Source: Guadua angustifolia (taxonomy: Eukaryota > Streptophyta > Magnoliopsida > Poales > Poaceae). Taken from it: 64,000 bases of DNA. Position numbers and translations under genes: made by a program. The stretch lies in contig JAYEVE010000732.1 in assembly GCA_036346375.1 (NCBI GenBank), positions 33,100-97,099 of the forward strand. The letters run 5' to 3'. The notes under the pieces are model-generated. The model worked only from the letters and a program-made list of their open reading frames with translations. It was not told the DNA's origin and searched no databases. Every line of letters starts with the position of its first letter. Position 1 is the stretch's first letter. Shown one piece after another: positions 23,821-36,299 of the stretch.

Positions 23821-24856
23821 CCTGTATATACATATTTAGACGGAGCACGAACTAACGACAACTGTCTACATAAGATTTTAGAAAGAAATCATATATTGTA
23901 CAAATACCAAAACAGTTTAACGATGGCAAAAGAAGTAAATTAAAGATGTTATGATTATCAACGTAGACCAAAGGAGATAGCAATGTCATCTGCAGGAGTG
24001 CAAGGTCGATCGTCGTCGCAGTAGCCTTTTGGCACCACCGGATCGAGACAAATAGTTTTACGCACTAGAGTGCTAGCTACAACGAAAGTAGCATGTGCCT
24101 TAGATTAACTAGTGGTTGTGCTCAACTCAGAAGTTTACTAGAGTAGTATGCTGCTTAAAAATAATTATGCATGCATAGTTCATCCAAGATATTGTTAACA
24201 ATTAGGCAGCAGGGTTAATGCTCGTGAGGCCGTTTTTCTTTGTGCGCCTCCCACAAAGGAAAGAACTAGAGAGTACCGCTTTGTTTTTTAAGTAAATTTC
24301 GTAAGACTATAAGTTTTGTACCATCCATCAGAAAACTATGTATTTTAGCTTCTATTTTATAAAATTATAGATTTTAGAAGAACTTATATCATAAAACTAC
24401 TATTCTAAAATTGATTTTTTATTGTAACAAGACTTACAATATAAGCCAACATGATAACCTCATAGGTCTCCATTTCCCATTTTACTCGTGTATAAGGCTA
24501 TTATGTGAGCTCACCTTTGTTAGATTTGTTATCGAAATAATCAATTTTAAAACATGTATTTTTGATATAATTTCTTTTAAAATACATAGTTTCGTAAAAT
24601 AAAAGGTAAAACCTATAGTTTTTTTATAGTTTGTATAAGAAACTTGTAGATTTATAATTTTATTTAAAAAAAATGTAGTGGAATGTTATGCTTGAATCTT
24701 CGATAGTACATCTAACTTAGCTACTACTGTTTGTGGTATTAGGGTATATCTTGATTTAACAAATACTTACCAAAGGTTCGATGACAACATATGCTTTTTA
24801 TGATCGTGAATTAATAGAAAACGGAAAAATTTAAGGAGAAAAAACGGTATTACTAA
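23821..24856. other. AT-rich spacer, no confirmed gene
   Basis: At about 23985-24075 the minus strand has a short open segment (C-L-D-P-V-V-P-K-G-Y-C-D-D-D) ending in TGA that looks exon-like but is not assignable. 24290-24680 is AT-rich with loosely mirrored blocks that may be a decayed MITE. Nothing else is supported. Confidence 0.3.
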
Positions 24857-25193
24857 GGGCATTTACAATGCTGTTTCTTAGATGGTTTCTTAGCATGCTA
24901 TGTAGGATAAAAAGTTTAGGTGGCAATGAATTAATGCAGAGAGAGAAGGTTAGAGTTTCTTAAATTAGAAATGATTTTTTCATTAAATGCTTTGGCTAAG
25001 AAACCATAAAAAACTGTATTGTGGGTATGGTGGTTTCTTATGCATACCTAGGGTGATGAAAAAGTAATAGTTAAATATTAAATGATAAAACCATGTTAAG
25101 AAACAATGCATTGTAGCTTTTGTATAAATTAGTGTTTCTTAGTGACATAGATGTCTTTGAAACAAGTAGAGAAACTCTCTATTGGAAATGCCC
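24857..25193. mobile_element. Tourist-like (PIF/Harbinger) MITE
   Basis: Terminal inverted repeats GGGCATTTACAATG and CTATTGGAAATGCCC are flanked by TAA at 24854-24856 and 25194-25196, the 3-bp duplication of PIF/Harbinger elements. It is 337 bp long, AT-rich, without an ORF. Confidence 0.85.
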
Positions 25194-25196
25194 TAA

Positions 25197-25505
25197 CAGG
25201 AGCTATACGAACATTGATGGGACTAGCGGCAATGCAGAATGGATTGCCACGCTGTGTGGGTCCCACGGATGTCCGACGTGGCGATCTGAGGGACACAAGC
25301 CTCCTGAGGTGGTCCCACCAGGGCTGTTCCCCCGCGGCTGCCCACCACGTATCGTGTTTGGAATCTCAGGATGATGGGCGCCCAACACCAGGCACATGCC
25401 CATTTGACCCTCGACGCCTTGTACTTCTGACACGTGTGCACAAAAGAAGATAGCACCACGCGTTAAGTAAGACATTGCGGCCAACATGGTTTGAAAAACG
25501 ACCGA
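25197..25505. other. GC-rich stretch without recognised function
   Basis: Higher G+C than both flanks, with ORFs open on both strands (about 78-100 codons), none recognised. It could be promoter or leader DNA of a lost gene, or part of the neighbouring LTR. Confidence 0.25.
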
Positions 25506-25509
25506 GATT

Positions 25510-25737
25510 GTCGCAATGTATTGATTGAGTAAATAAAAAAATCACGAAGAATAAATAAAACGTAGGGAGATAAACCCCTCCGCTTTATTGATTATAGGTA
25601 GATTACTTATCTTGTACAGTGAGATGCTATATTTATATTTAAAATCTCTCATAGGTAGTGTCAAAATTCATTCACTAAAAGTAAAAGTCCACATATATCT
25701 TAATAATCAAGACCAAGAGTACAGTTATATCTTAACA
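25510..25737 (-). mobile_element. Copia 3' LTR start region, minus orientation
   Basis: Minus strand starts TGTTAAGATATAACTGTACT at 25737, right after AACAGGGAG. The upstream sequence contains the AAGGTTTTTAATAAGGCA blocks seen between pol and 3' LTR in TNT1-like plant Copia elements. The far end could not be fixed. Confidence 0.55.
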
Positions 25738-27870
25738 CTCCCTGTTAGGCGAATATCACGTAATGCATATGCCTTATTAAAAACTCCTCAAAAAAATCTC
25801 GTGGGAGAAAAAGATGGAGAAAAGAGTATATTGCACTTGTATATTGTGTTACACTTGGTGCCTTATTAAAAACCTTCACGTTAGAAATTTTAGGAAAACT
25901 TACTAAGGGAAAAAGAGTACAACTTATAATCTTTTATATTATGATAGTATCTTCAGGATCATACTAAAACCCTATTTGTTTGAGTTTTTTTACCGACTTA
26001 AAAGCCAAAAAGGTACAGTCTAAACAAACGAGTAGCTTTTTATCTAGGCTTTTCAAAAGCCATAAGCCTCCATATAACTAAAAGCCAAAAGTCACTGGAG
26101 AGAGACTTTTTTGACTTATTGATGGTTGATTTTAGACTACTAGCACTAAAGTTAATTAAAATTACCCACCTCTATCACGTACAAAAGTTGTTAGATTTTA
26201 AATTGTTTAAGCTAAAAAGCTGACTTTAACCTATAAGCAAAAAGCCTAAGTTTAAACAAATAGGACCTAAGTGTTATGGTTTAAGAATTTACTCCCTTTG
26301 AATTTTGCATATCTCTAAGTCATCTCGTTTCAATGTCATAAACACATCTTTAGAAACTAGATGTTGCTCTTAAAATAACCCATTTGAATTTGTGCAACAT
26401 AAAACATTATCTTCATAGATAAATGTGAGGGTATCAACGGTATTAATGCTACATGACTTTTGGATATGGCTAATCACACATCTTAGCCAAACACATTCGT
26501 GTGCGTCTTTATATAATGCTATTATTTCTGTGAGGTTGGTAGAGGAAACACCTAGGTCTGCATAAAAAAAAGCGCAAAAAATGGTCATACCAGCACAGAG
26601 AAACACAAATTAGTCTAAAATTTAGCACTATAGGAATCGGACAGATATCTAACATCCGTATATCCTACTATGGTCAAGTATTGGTCCTATTGGTAAAATA
26701 AGACAAGATCTTGTATACTTTGGAGGTATCTGAGTAAAATCTTGAGACCAGCCCAATGCCTTTTGGTTGGAACTACATTGTATCTAGCTAGCGAATTTAC
26801 TGCGAATGCACTATCAGGCTTGGTGTAATTCATAAGATACATAAGTGCTCCTATAACGCTTAACTATAAAACTTTAGGTCCTATGACTTCATCGTTTTCC
26901 ATACTCGATCTGAATGTGCCTTTATCCACTTCAAGGGATTTTATTGTTATGAGGGCCTTCAAAGGATGAGATTTTTCCATATTGAACTTTTTCAATACCT
27001 TCTTGGTATAGGTAGAATGGTGTACAAAAATTATTTCTAGAAAATGCTCTAGCTACAGGCCTAAACAATATTTGGTTTACCCAATCTTTAATCTCAAACT
27101 CTGTCGTAATGTAAGAACTTGTTTCTTCATGTTCTCTGTGGTTCAGATGATATTCAGATCATTAACATACACTGAGGTGATATAGAATCCATTTAAGGAT
27201 TTCTTTATGAACACACATGAACAATTATTATTATTGGAGTAATCTTTCTTTAGGAGGAACTCACTATATCAGTTGTACGACATTCTCTTCAACTATTTTA
27301 ATCCATATAGTGACCTTTGCAATTTGATACTATACATGTTGCTGTTACTTTTATTAGGATCCAGAATTTTAACTCCTTTAAGTACTCTCATATAAATATC
27401 CGTATCCAGTGACTCATATAAGTATGCGATCACTACATTCATCTACTACATTGTTAAGTTCATATTGCATTGATATTAAATATCATAACGTTATTCCACT
27501 AATTATAGGAGAGAAAGTTTCATCTTAGTCAATGTCAGGTCTTAGCGTGAACCCTTGTACTACAAGCCTCATATATCTCATCACTTGAATTTTTTTCATT
27601 TCACAGAGAACACTTTAGGAGGAGTTCAGTCAACATCACCGAACACTTTGCTTTTATCAAGTGAGAGCAATTCTATCTCAATTGCTTCTTTCCTTTTTAC
27701 CCAATCTGAGCGCTTCTCCCACTTTGCCATGGACTTTAGTTCTAGATCAATAGTTTTAGCAATTTTCGAGCAAAATATATATCAACAATTGTAGTTTTCC
27801 TTTTATACAACTCTCCTAAATACACATAATTAATTGATATTTCTTCATCAATTTCTTTTGGTGCTTAATG
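25738..27870 (-). pseudogene. Copia pol remnant (RT and RNase H), minus strand
   Basis: From high to low coordinates on the minus strand: EEISINYVYLGELYK near 27850, then KARLVVQGFTLR (RT N-terminus) near 27540, the LMYLMNYTKPDSA-like and ARYNVVPTKRHWAG-type blocks near 26750-26860, and RNase H sequence TEIIALYKDAHECVWLRCVI plus FIYEDNVLC near 26420-26540. Many stops and frameshifts interrupt it. A MITE sits at about 25967-26268. 25738-25960 is the non-coding 3' tail leading to the LTR. It is a dead copy related to that at 23.1-23.8 kb. Confidence 0.75.
25967..26268. mobile_element. hAT-like MITE
   Basis: Ends ACCCTATTTGTTTGAGTTTT and, inverted, GGTCCTATTTGTTTAAACTT flank about 300 bp containing mirrored AAAAGCC / GGCTTTT blocks. 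Such ends are common in small hAT-derived grass MITEs. The target duplication is not clear. Confidence 0.6.
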
Positions 27871-28163
27871 CAAAGGGGGAGAATTTATGTGAGTTTTAAT
27901 AACTTATGAAATTCGCACATTTGGGTGATTTGTACATTTGGGTGATTGGTGCATATCTTGAAGAGGAGCATCTCATTCATACCAAGAACCTCACATATGC
28001 ATCGTGTGCATAAGCATGTCATTCTAATTTGCATAATGCTGGAATTGCTTAATGACATGCATGTATACTATCCAATAGATTAAATTCCTACAATGTGTTG
28101 ATTTATATCCAAATGTGGTTATTGATATAGAATTTGTCATCAATCACCAAAGGGGGGGGAGAT
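27860..28163 (+). mobile_element. Sirevirus 3' internal end with two polypurine tracts
   Basis: CAAAGGGGGAGAATTTATG (27871) and CCAAAGGGGGGGGAGAT (about 28148) bracket sequence homologous to 4671-4848, including 'tttgtcatcaatcacc'. It is joined directly to minus-strand Copia sequence on the left, so it is a truncated fragment. Confidence 0.7.
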
Positions 28164-29100
<937 letters not shown>

Positions 29101-32100
29101 TATTATTTACGAATGTGTTTTGCAAATAGTTGAAGCTCATGCACTTGCTCCTTGTAGCATGTGACTAAAGTTCGCAAATGTGTTTTGCAGGCTTCTCCAT
29201 GAAACATTTGTTTTTTGTACTCTTCTATAAATCCCTCACATATTAAGTGCTCACGCACTTCGCTTTCTCCTCTCCAAATGGTGTTCACACAATTTATACA
29301 AGGGCACAATATTTTGTTTCCTTTTGCTAAATTGCTAAATGCAAAAGCTAAGAATCTATTTACCCCTTCGACATAGACCTTTGTGTGCCTACATGCAATA
29401 TATAAGCAGCATGTTAGTTTAAATGTTGACTACTGCTAACACCTGATAACTTTATAAAAGTATTGTGTTGTACCTAGGCTTATCCATGCACCTGTTATCC
29501 ATGTAGGATTTTTACCAGCTATGTCGGCAAGCTATCTAATTTTAGTGTACGGGTTATAAGTGTAGACATATACAGCTGCAAAGAATCAACCAAATAAAAC
29601 CAAAATCAGACAAAACTATTGAATTGTGTCACTCACTAGAACACATCCATAATGTCCTTTCACACCCAACTCAGAAATATACCAAATCAGGTATATTAGA
29701 TGGTAAAAATAATTAAGAAAAGACAAGAATGAAAGAGAGTACCTTACAAATTTAGACACTGTATGGAGTAGTCAAGTGTTGCTGTAGTCCAAATGCCTAG
29801 TCAAATGATTTGCAGTGTGCACACCATCTCCTCGATACTGAAAGCAACACATATGTAATCCATAATGTACATTTGGCATCTAAACATTAACATATATAAG
29901 TTTCCCATTGTACTTTGGATGGTGTTGAGGTGGTGATTAGCTATAATAGACCAACATTTTACTGCTTATTGTGATGCAATTTTTAGAGTTATATTATTGG
30001 AGTAGAATCAATTGAAGATTTAATGGGCTCCAGGACTTATTTAGAGGACTTTAGGACTTTTCTTGCTATTGCTAGGCGAGGGACCAACCTTCTTTTTTCT
30101 GTATGGAATTTCTCGCTTTGTTCTCAATTTTGAGAGGTGTTTGTGTGTATATGTGTGTGTCTATGAGTGAGCCATCTTGTAGCTGAAGCTCTTGATGGTT
30201 ATGTTCATAGTTTGAGTTTGGTGTGGGCGCGAAGCTACTAAAGGCTTAATAAGTTTGTCTTTGCATAGGAGCGACCAATTTTTTCTTGCTTCATGCTTAT
30301 TGTTCATTGTTCATACTTTGTTTTTGTATGGTACTAAAAGATTGCACTGGCATGAGCTTTTGTTCTCTTAGATGACCTTTATGTTTGAGTGATTGTCCAA
30401 CATTATTGACTAGAAATTCGGAGTACAAAAGAATTTGCAGGTTCAATAACACTTACTGGCTCAAATGTAGTCTAGAATGTAGGATCCTAGTTTACTGAAT
30501 AAAAAGTACAACTTATTTAATAACATAACAATAAAAAGAAGAAAACTCAGAATAGATTGTTCATCATAGAATGAGATATGAGGGGATGTTTCTGTAATAT
30601 TTGGCATTCCTTCAGTGAAAACCACTTGATTCCTAATTAAGAAGGAGAATCTCGTTAACTATTGAATATGAAGGACAGTGCAAATAACATCATGAAACGT
30701 ATAAGAACAAAGATATCCTTATCAAACAATACATTAACAGTAACATCATTCAATTGTCCAAGTCATCACTGAAATACTCTGAAATTCTAATTGGAAATAC
30801 AATAGCATCTACTCGTGCACATGTAAACTTCAGTGAGCTAGCAGCCTAGTAGGTCATAAAATAATCTACATACATAGCACAAGCTTGCCTTGTGTCCCAA
30901 AACGTATTATTATGAGTGAGGAGATGCTCCTAATTACACATCCAAAAGAACAATTGGGACATGGGAACAATTTAACGAAAAACAAGACAATGCACGACTG
31001 ATGAAGACTAAACACGAAAGGGAGCTTTACCAAACAGTTTATGCCTGCAATGTTTACTGGTATCTACAAAATTATAGCAGCATATTAAATCTAACCAATC
31101 TCTTACCCACGACCACTATCTTAAGCTAAATTGGCCTCAGTTCAATCACAGATCGAACAAGATGGAAGAGTTTTACGTCAATTACACTAGTGTTAGAATG
31201 GCAAGGGTCAGCAAATGGGAGCAGCAATGGGGAACACCTGCAGGGAGTAACAGGGCCAAGCGGAATAGCAGGGGAGAGTGATATAGAGCCACCGAAGGGA
31301 GGACCAGGATGGACGCAACGTATACATCAGAGGGGCGGCAAAGGCGCCGGCAGCGCTTGCCCTCCAGAGACTACCGATGGGCCACTGCGGCTCACGCGAC
31401 GGTAGGGACACTGCATGGCCATGGCAGGGGAAGATCCGTATGGCAGGGGCCAGGAGCCTGGGTGAGACGGATCTGGTCAGTGGGGAAAGCATGGCGACAG
31501 CGGCCGATGAGGCAGAGGCGGTAGCGGCTGGCAAGGCAGAGGTGACCGGTGAGACGGAGACGAGAAGGAGGTGGTGACGCGTTGAGCAGATTGAAGGCGA
31601 CTGGTGAACAGGAGCTAGGGCGGTCGTTGGAGATGATGTAGATGGAAGTGAAGGCATCTGGGAGGATAAGAGGAGGTGTGGCTTGGTGGTGTGCGAGGTG
31701 GGGACGCGGTGGAGGGATAGCGCACTGGTGGAGGGACGTTGCGGTGAGGAGTTGGTCACGTCGAACGGACGGAGAGAGTGAGGTGTGTGGTGGCACCGTG
31801 AGTGAGTGGAGAGAGATTTGGGCAAGAAATAATTGGAGCGAGATCAAGGTGCTCGGTTTAACCTAGGGCGACCGCGCCAGTCCGCATGAATTCTTTCGTT
31901 CGCGCCTGTATTTGCCTCCTTCGTTGTGCATGAGTTTTGCTAACAGATGGACTGACCGAGAAACAGATCATTGCCGATAGATATGTTGTCTCGAAAACTA
32001 TATATCTTTACTGACACGTAATCTATCCGTAATTACAGTACTGTTAATGAATTAACTTTTGGAAATCTTTACCAACAGATGGTTAAATGGTAAAGGCTGA

Positions 32101-32136
32101 TTTTTACCTATGGGAATTTTGGGTCGTGGCGTAGTG
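29101..32136 (-). mobile_element. CACTA element, 5' half, minus orientation
   Basis: The right end reads GGGTCGTGGCGTAGTG (to 32136), that is a minus-strand start CACTACGCCACGACCC. Subterminal sequence follows (GGTAAA repeats near 32045-32110), then a GC-rich leader/exon-like zone (31200-31860) with open frames on both strands, then about 1.8 kb without features, and a transposase-associated domain at 29.1-29.4 kb. The 3' half is missing at the junction with the Sirevirus LTR. Confidence 0.65.
29103..29390 (-). pseudogene. CACTA transposase-associated domain
   Basis: Minus-strand translation gives VYVEGVNRFLAFAFSNLA, then CPCINCVNTIW, EVREHLICEGF and a final FHGEA. This is the order of the transposase-associated domain found at the N-terminus of plant CACTA transposases (Y..GV..FL.FAF, CPC..C.N, V..HL...GF, W/F-HGE). 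The Tnp2 core that should follow is absent; a TAA TAG pair ends the frame at about 29100. The ORF starts at a Met inside the domain, but the conserved frame extends upstream. Confidence 0.7.
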
Positions 32137-32516
32137 TTGAGAGATGTTGGAAATTACCTATTACTGATATTTGTTTTACTGTCTTTCAATCTATGTATTC
32201 AATTACAATTGCTGATTTACTACCAAATAACCATGTTAGCCATTCCTTTGAAATAGGCCTTGCATATAGTTATGTCAGAATTGCATTATGTGAACAACTT
32301 GTTGAGTGCTTTAATTACTCACTCTTGCCAATAACAACATTAACAGTTGAAGAGTCTACACCTGTTTTGGAGGAGCAGTACCAGGAGGATGCGAATGTTT
32401 AAGGTTCAGGTCTTGTTAGTTGCCTGTGGTAAACTGATGGGTTGTCTACATTTTTCTTTTCACTGCAATGTCTTAGTTTATTATTCTTAGTTTAGCACTG
32501 CGTGGCTTTATCATGT
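32137..32516. other. Unassigned AT-rich stretch with a 69-codon ORF
   Basis: An ORF at 32193-32402 (+) ends EEQYQEDANV. It has no recognised motif and lies among element remnants. I do not assign a function. Confidence 0.2.
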
Positions 32517-32665
32517 AAGTTGACCGTAAGGTCATGCACTCAGATATATTTAATAAATTGAGTCTTTATTTACCTATGTTGAGCCTGTAAGCACTAGTGT
32601 GATTCTAGACTAGTCGATATTCACAGAGGGTCCGGATTTGTATATTCGGGTCCTACCAGTGGTTC
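32517..32665 (+). mobile_element. 3' end of a diverged Gypsy LTR, plus orientation
   Basis: TGACCGTAAGGTCATGCACT, then CACTAGTGTGATTCTAGACT and CACAGAGGGTCCGGAT match, in the same order, the minus-strand sequence of 16746-16930. It is a third copy of that LTR family, in opposite orientation and much more diverged. Confidence 0.6.
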
Positions 32666-32870
32666 AAACTATCTATGATATTTCACAAAAGGTTTGTCCC
32701 ACGAACCGTCTATGATATCAGCTTATCATAGATGGTTCTTAGTATATCCAAGAACTTAAACAATCGTGCTAGCAAAATTATATGTGATTAGCTTTAATAC
32801 AGGTGGATTTTAGAAAAAAACATCTATGATGAGTTGTCTAATATAGGCCTTTCTATAGTACCGAGTGAAC
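32666..32870. repeat. CACTA-like subterminal repeat remnant
   Basis: ACCGTCTATGATATC and TTATCATAGATGGTTC form an inverted pair at about 32705-32738, with further CTATGAT copies at 32672 and 32822. This resembles CACTA subterminal repeats, but no clean CACTA terminus is seen. Confidence 0.35.
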
Positions 32871-33911
32871 AACGGCAAGGCGAAGGCTACATTGGCGCTC
32901 AATCTGAAGTGGACAACATGACGATCACGATTTGAACTAGCACAAGGACCAAGAATCACTGCCAGTAATGATACCGCTGCACTGCAGTGGATCGCTCCGA
33001 TGATTCTTATCGGCATGGACTTTGAACAACTAGGTGATGCCATTCAAGAGATCTCAGTGCGGCGATCATGAGGATATGGACAATGGCGATCAGCGGTGAA
33101 TGATAGTGTGACAAAAGAGATAGTGGTGTCGGCTTCCACGGTGACAGCAACCTCTGGTGACAAGAGGTTGTGCGCTAGGTAGAACACACGACGGTTAACA
33201 CTAGGGTGCATACATGAGGATGGCGACACACCGATGGTGGTGGGATCCAACAAGAAGCTCTACAATGGCACCTACGATGATCTCTAGATCCGACTCAACG
33301 ACAATGAGATTCGACGGTTAGGGTTAAGGCTTTGGATGAGGAACTTCTAGTGATGTAGGTGCACTATTTATTGGATCCCCAGCGTGTGTGAATTGCGGAG
33401 TCCAATGGAAACACCATGGCATACAGACTCAGATTTCGTCATGAATATGAAGAACAATGCACTGATAGGAGGGTCCTATCTATCAGTGACACGGTGCAAC
33501 GCATGTGGTGGGTTGGGCTATGGCGTGAGGATGGGCCAAGGTGATGGGCTACGCGGTGTGGGGTGACAGACCGAGCCAAGGAAAAGGGAGGATGGGCTGA
33601 CGGCATGGGTTTCGTCACAGAAGCCAATTTCTGGTATTTTGATTAGTTTTTTTAGAAAATACAAAAGAGCTCAACTAAAATAGCAAATGCACTTAAAATT
33701 TTTTCAGAAAATCTAAAAAATACTTCCAAGCACAAGGAACCCAATAAAATAATTTTAACAATTGTCCACTTGGGATTTAATCATATTAAATTGTTTTTGA
33801 TTTATGAAAGTCCCATATTAAACTTTAATTAGCAAATAAAATGGTGAAAATTTTAGAGGGCTAAACTACTTAAAAATATTTTTAAAGAGGCAAAAATTGA
33901 GATGCTACAAT
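32871..33911 (-). mobile_element. Probable Gypsy LTR, minus orientation
   Basis: Minus strand starts TGTAGCATCTCAATTTTTGC at 33911. An AT-rich 300 bp zone follows and then GC-rich sequence, the same architecture as at 41.6-42.47 kb. No TSD or second end is clear. Confidence 0.45.
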
Positions 33912-34179
33912 GTTTAGCAGAACATTTTCACAAAATTTGCGAAAGATTCCTTTCTTTTCTTTCGGATTAGTTGTTACAAAAGATCAAAACATAAGAGGCG
34001 GTTCTCCATTACAGCACGCATATACTATATATTATCCATCTTCCCATCTGAGAACTAATTAAAGGTAAGCATGGTGTGTGCGTACACTAAAAATGGCGAA
34101 CAAAGAAACACCAAATGGAACCATTAATAGTAATTGCACATGACCCTGCAGAAAGCTCTTTGATCTCGTTGTCACACTC
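33912..34179. other. 3' flank of the zinc-finger gene
   Basis: Non-coding; presumably holds the 3' UTR of the minus-strand gene. No distinct polyadenylation signal is assigned. Confidence 0.3.
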
Positions 34180-34644
34180 TCATGAGCAGCCAAGCCTAAG
34201 CTCAAGATCCAACTCTCCCTCCATGCCGTCACCACCACCAGCACTGCATATTCCAACCCCCAACTCCAAATTTACCTCCAAGGACTTCGTCGCGGCGGCG
34301 GGCGTCGTCGTCGAGAAGAAACTGTAAATGACCGGACGAGCCGTCGAAGTGTCGCCGCCTTCGCCGGCACAATGCGGTGGCGAGAAGTTGAGGTTAGGCA
34401 GAGGAGCTGTATGACTAGGGCTAGGGTTATGTGTGCACTGTCTATGCCTGGCCCTCTCCCGCCTGTGGACATTCATGTGGCCTCCCAGCGCCTGCGCTGA
34501 CCTGAGCTCCCTCTTGCAGTAGCCGCAGGTGTAGGGCGACGAAGACCTCTGCGGCGGCCATGAGAAGCCAACCAAGCTGAAGCCGTAGCTCCATGGTGGC
34601 CGCTGGTTGAGGTCGCCATGATCTCTTGCGCTTCTGGCCTCCAT
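34180..34644 (-). CDS. EPF-type C2H2 zinc-finger transcriptional repressor (RAMOSA1/SUPERMAN-like)
   Basis: A 154-residue single-exon protein. One C2H2 finger spans residues 38-60: Cys40, Cys43, His56 and His60, with the plant-specific QALGGH at 51-56 that contacts DNA. A basic stretch RRERARHRQ follows. A C-terminal LDLELRLG (145-152) is an EAR repression motif, which recruits TOPLESS-type co-repressors; a weaker LEVNLELG lies at 122-129. The layout (short N-terminus with SWPPQ just before the finger, one finger, terminal EAR) is that of the SUPERMAN/RABBIT EARS/TAC1 class. The YGF..V.FSWPPQRSS..YTCGYC segment most resembles grass RAMOSA1, an inflorescence-branching regulator, from memory. 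The start at 34644 is the first ATG after a TATA-led leader. Nuclear location is expected. It is the only intact host gene seen; assignment within the class is uncertain. Confidence 0.9.
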   Translation of the reverse strand: MEARSARDHGDLNQRPPWSYGFSLVGFSWPPQRSSSPYTCGYCKRELRSAQALGGHMNVHRRERARHRQCTHNPSPSHTAPLPNLNFSPPHCAGEGGDTSTARPVIYSFFSTTTPAAATKSLEVNLELGVGICSAGGGDGMEGELDLELRLGCS

Positions 34645-34733
34645 TGATTTTCTGTGTGTTGTAGTATATATATGTAGCTTGGAAGGGTAGGAGGGAGAGC
34701 TAGCCTGAGCCTGAGCTGAGCTAAATGAAGGTC

Positions 34734-34743
34734 ATATATATAG
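34734..34743 (-). promoter_or_regulatory. TATA box of the zinc-finger gene
   Basis: Minus strand CTATATATAT lies about 90 bp upstream of the ATG, which would place the transcription start near 34700 and give a leader of about 55-60 nt, including a CT-rich run. A second ATATATATA at about 34663-34672 is too near the ATG to be the main box. Confidence 0.55.
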
Positions 34744-34989
34744 ATGAAGCAACTGAAGTGTAGAAATGTACTAGAGGTCATGTACTACTTCATAACACTG
34801 TTTCCTGCAAGACATATGGGTCCAGCTGGCCACTGCACTGTACCCATCGTCGTATATATCTCCATCGATAAGTCAAAACTGAAAAATCCCACTATTTGAT
34901 CAAGGCATATACTTATTTAATTAAAGTTTGCAAGTTTTCTGGGCAAGGAGCTAGGCCATATATCATCCCTCCCTGAAAGGCCATCAAAA

Positions 34990-35245
34990 AATCATAACTA
35001 CGTTCAAGTACTTTCAACCGTTTTTTATAAAAAGGATTTTTCGGTTCAGTAAGATCGTGGATCCTTTATGAAAAACTTCAAATAAATACAGAAAAATACG
35101 TAATTACATTTAGATCATTTCAACCATTTTTTTATTTATAAAAAAGACCTTTTGGTTCAATAAAATTATAGATCCTTCGTGAAAGGACCCTAAATAAATA
35201 CAAAAAACGTAATTACGTTTATATCCTTTCAGCCGTTTCATATGT
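34990..35245. repeat. ~114-bp degenerate tandem repeat upstream of the zinc-finger gene
   Basis: Two units of 'tttcaaccgttttttat.. aaaaagg..ttttcggttcagtaa' followed by 'aatacgtaattac', and a third partial unit starting at about 35216, about 350 bp upstream of the TATA box. A spurious minus-strand ORF overlaps it. Confidence 0.65.
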
Positions 35246-36299
35246 TTTCTCGATTTGCTTACTTGGGGAGCAGTGTCATCTAGTACTGTATATATATATG
35301 TATGGGAGAGACTAACTTGCAAATAAAGCATGCACCGTCTTGTTGTTGATGTTACAACCAAGATACCGTCAGAACAAGGTGAGTGTGCAGGAGCCTTTCT
35401 GTACGACATGACACCAAAGCCAGCAGCCAAAGAGGTAGTGGCGGTAACACAAACCTGGCCTTGGGGGTAGGAGACACAGATCGATGCACCATTTCTAAGC
35501 ACAAATCGTAGGAGACGCAATTGAATTGCATAGACTGTAGTACCTGTGGTGTGGTTTGCTTCTGAGTTACTCCAACTGCATGGTGAAAGAAGCAAAAGAC
35601 GGCAGACATGATACCGATGCTCTGAAAGCATACATGTCATTGTTCTCCATCTGCTCTGGGTTTGACCTTCGCATGAGGAGAGCATCTGTACTTTCTTCCT
35701 TTTCTTTTCTTCTTCTTTTTTTTTTTTGACGAAGAATGGAGGACAAATCCGAGCTTCCGAATTGGTTAAGGTGTCATGTCCTTCTGCAACCTGCAAGACA
35801 TCCCATCAATCATGTTACAAATTAAATTCAGATAACTATTAGTGTCTTTCGTCAACTCATTCGAAAGGTTGGCCTGCATGTATGCTTCGTCGATTCTCAC
35901 TGCCTTGTCTGCTGACCGAAGGCGTCATTGGCCAGCATTAAGCAGATTTGGGGATAAGAAGGCATGATGATAATATAAAGGTGAAGTAGTTGTTAGTACT
36001 ACTTACTAGGCATGTCATTTGTGGTTTTGGACTCTCTGTTTTTTTTTCGTTAGGAAAATGTGTGACGACCAGATTTCATTCCTGAGATGATACTACTAGC
36101 TTGGTAGGCAGAAGCCTAGAACTCTTTCACCATTCTATAGCTAGCATAGGCTACCAAGGATTTGTTTTCGTATTTGTAGGAAAATGTATAACTAATAGTT
36201 TTTTTGGGAAAAATGTTGCTACTATTTTTTTTCGGTTTTGCTAATTGTCACCCTACTAATAATTTTCTGGTTTTCAGTCTAATTTCCAGCCCTTGGATG
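35246..36299. other. Intergenic stretch
   Basis: Contains a 228-codon minus-strand ORF (35110-35796) that I reject as a gene, and a poly-pyrimidine run near 35697-35728. No element ends recognised. Confidence 0.3.

Noticed and set aside
31208..31847. 205- and 151-codon minus-strand ORFs rich in Ser and Pro
   Set aside because: GC-rich leader zone of a CACTA element, open in several frames, no recognised domain.
35110..35796. 228-codon minus-strand ORF upstream of the zinc-finger gene
   Set aside because: No domain, a Lys-rich run produced by a poly-pyrimidine tract, overlap with the 114-bp repeat, and no promoter evidence; probably open by chance.
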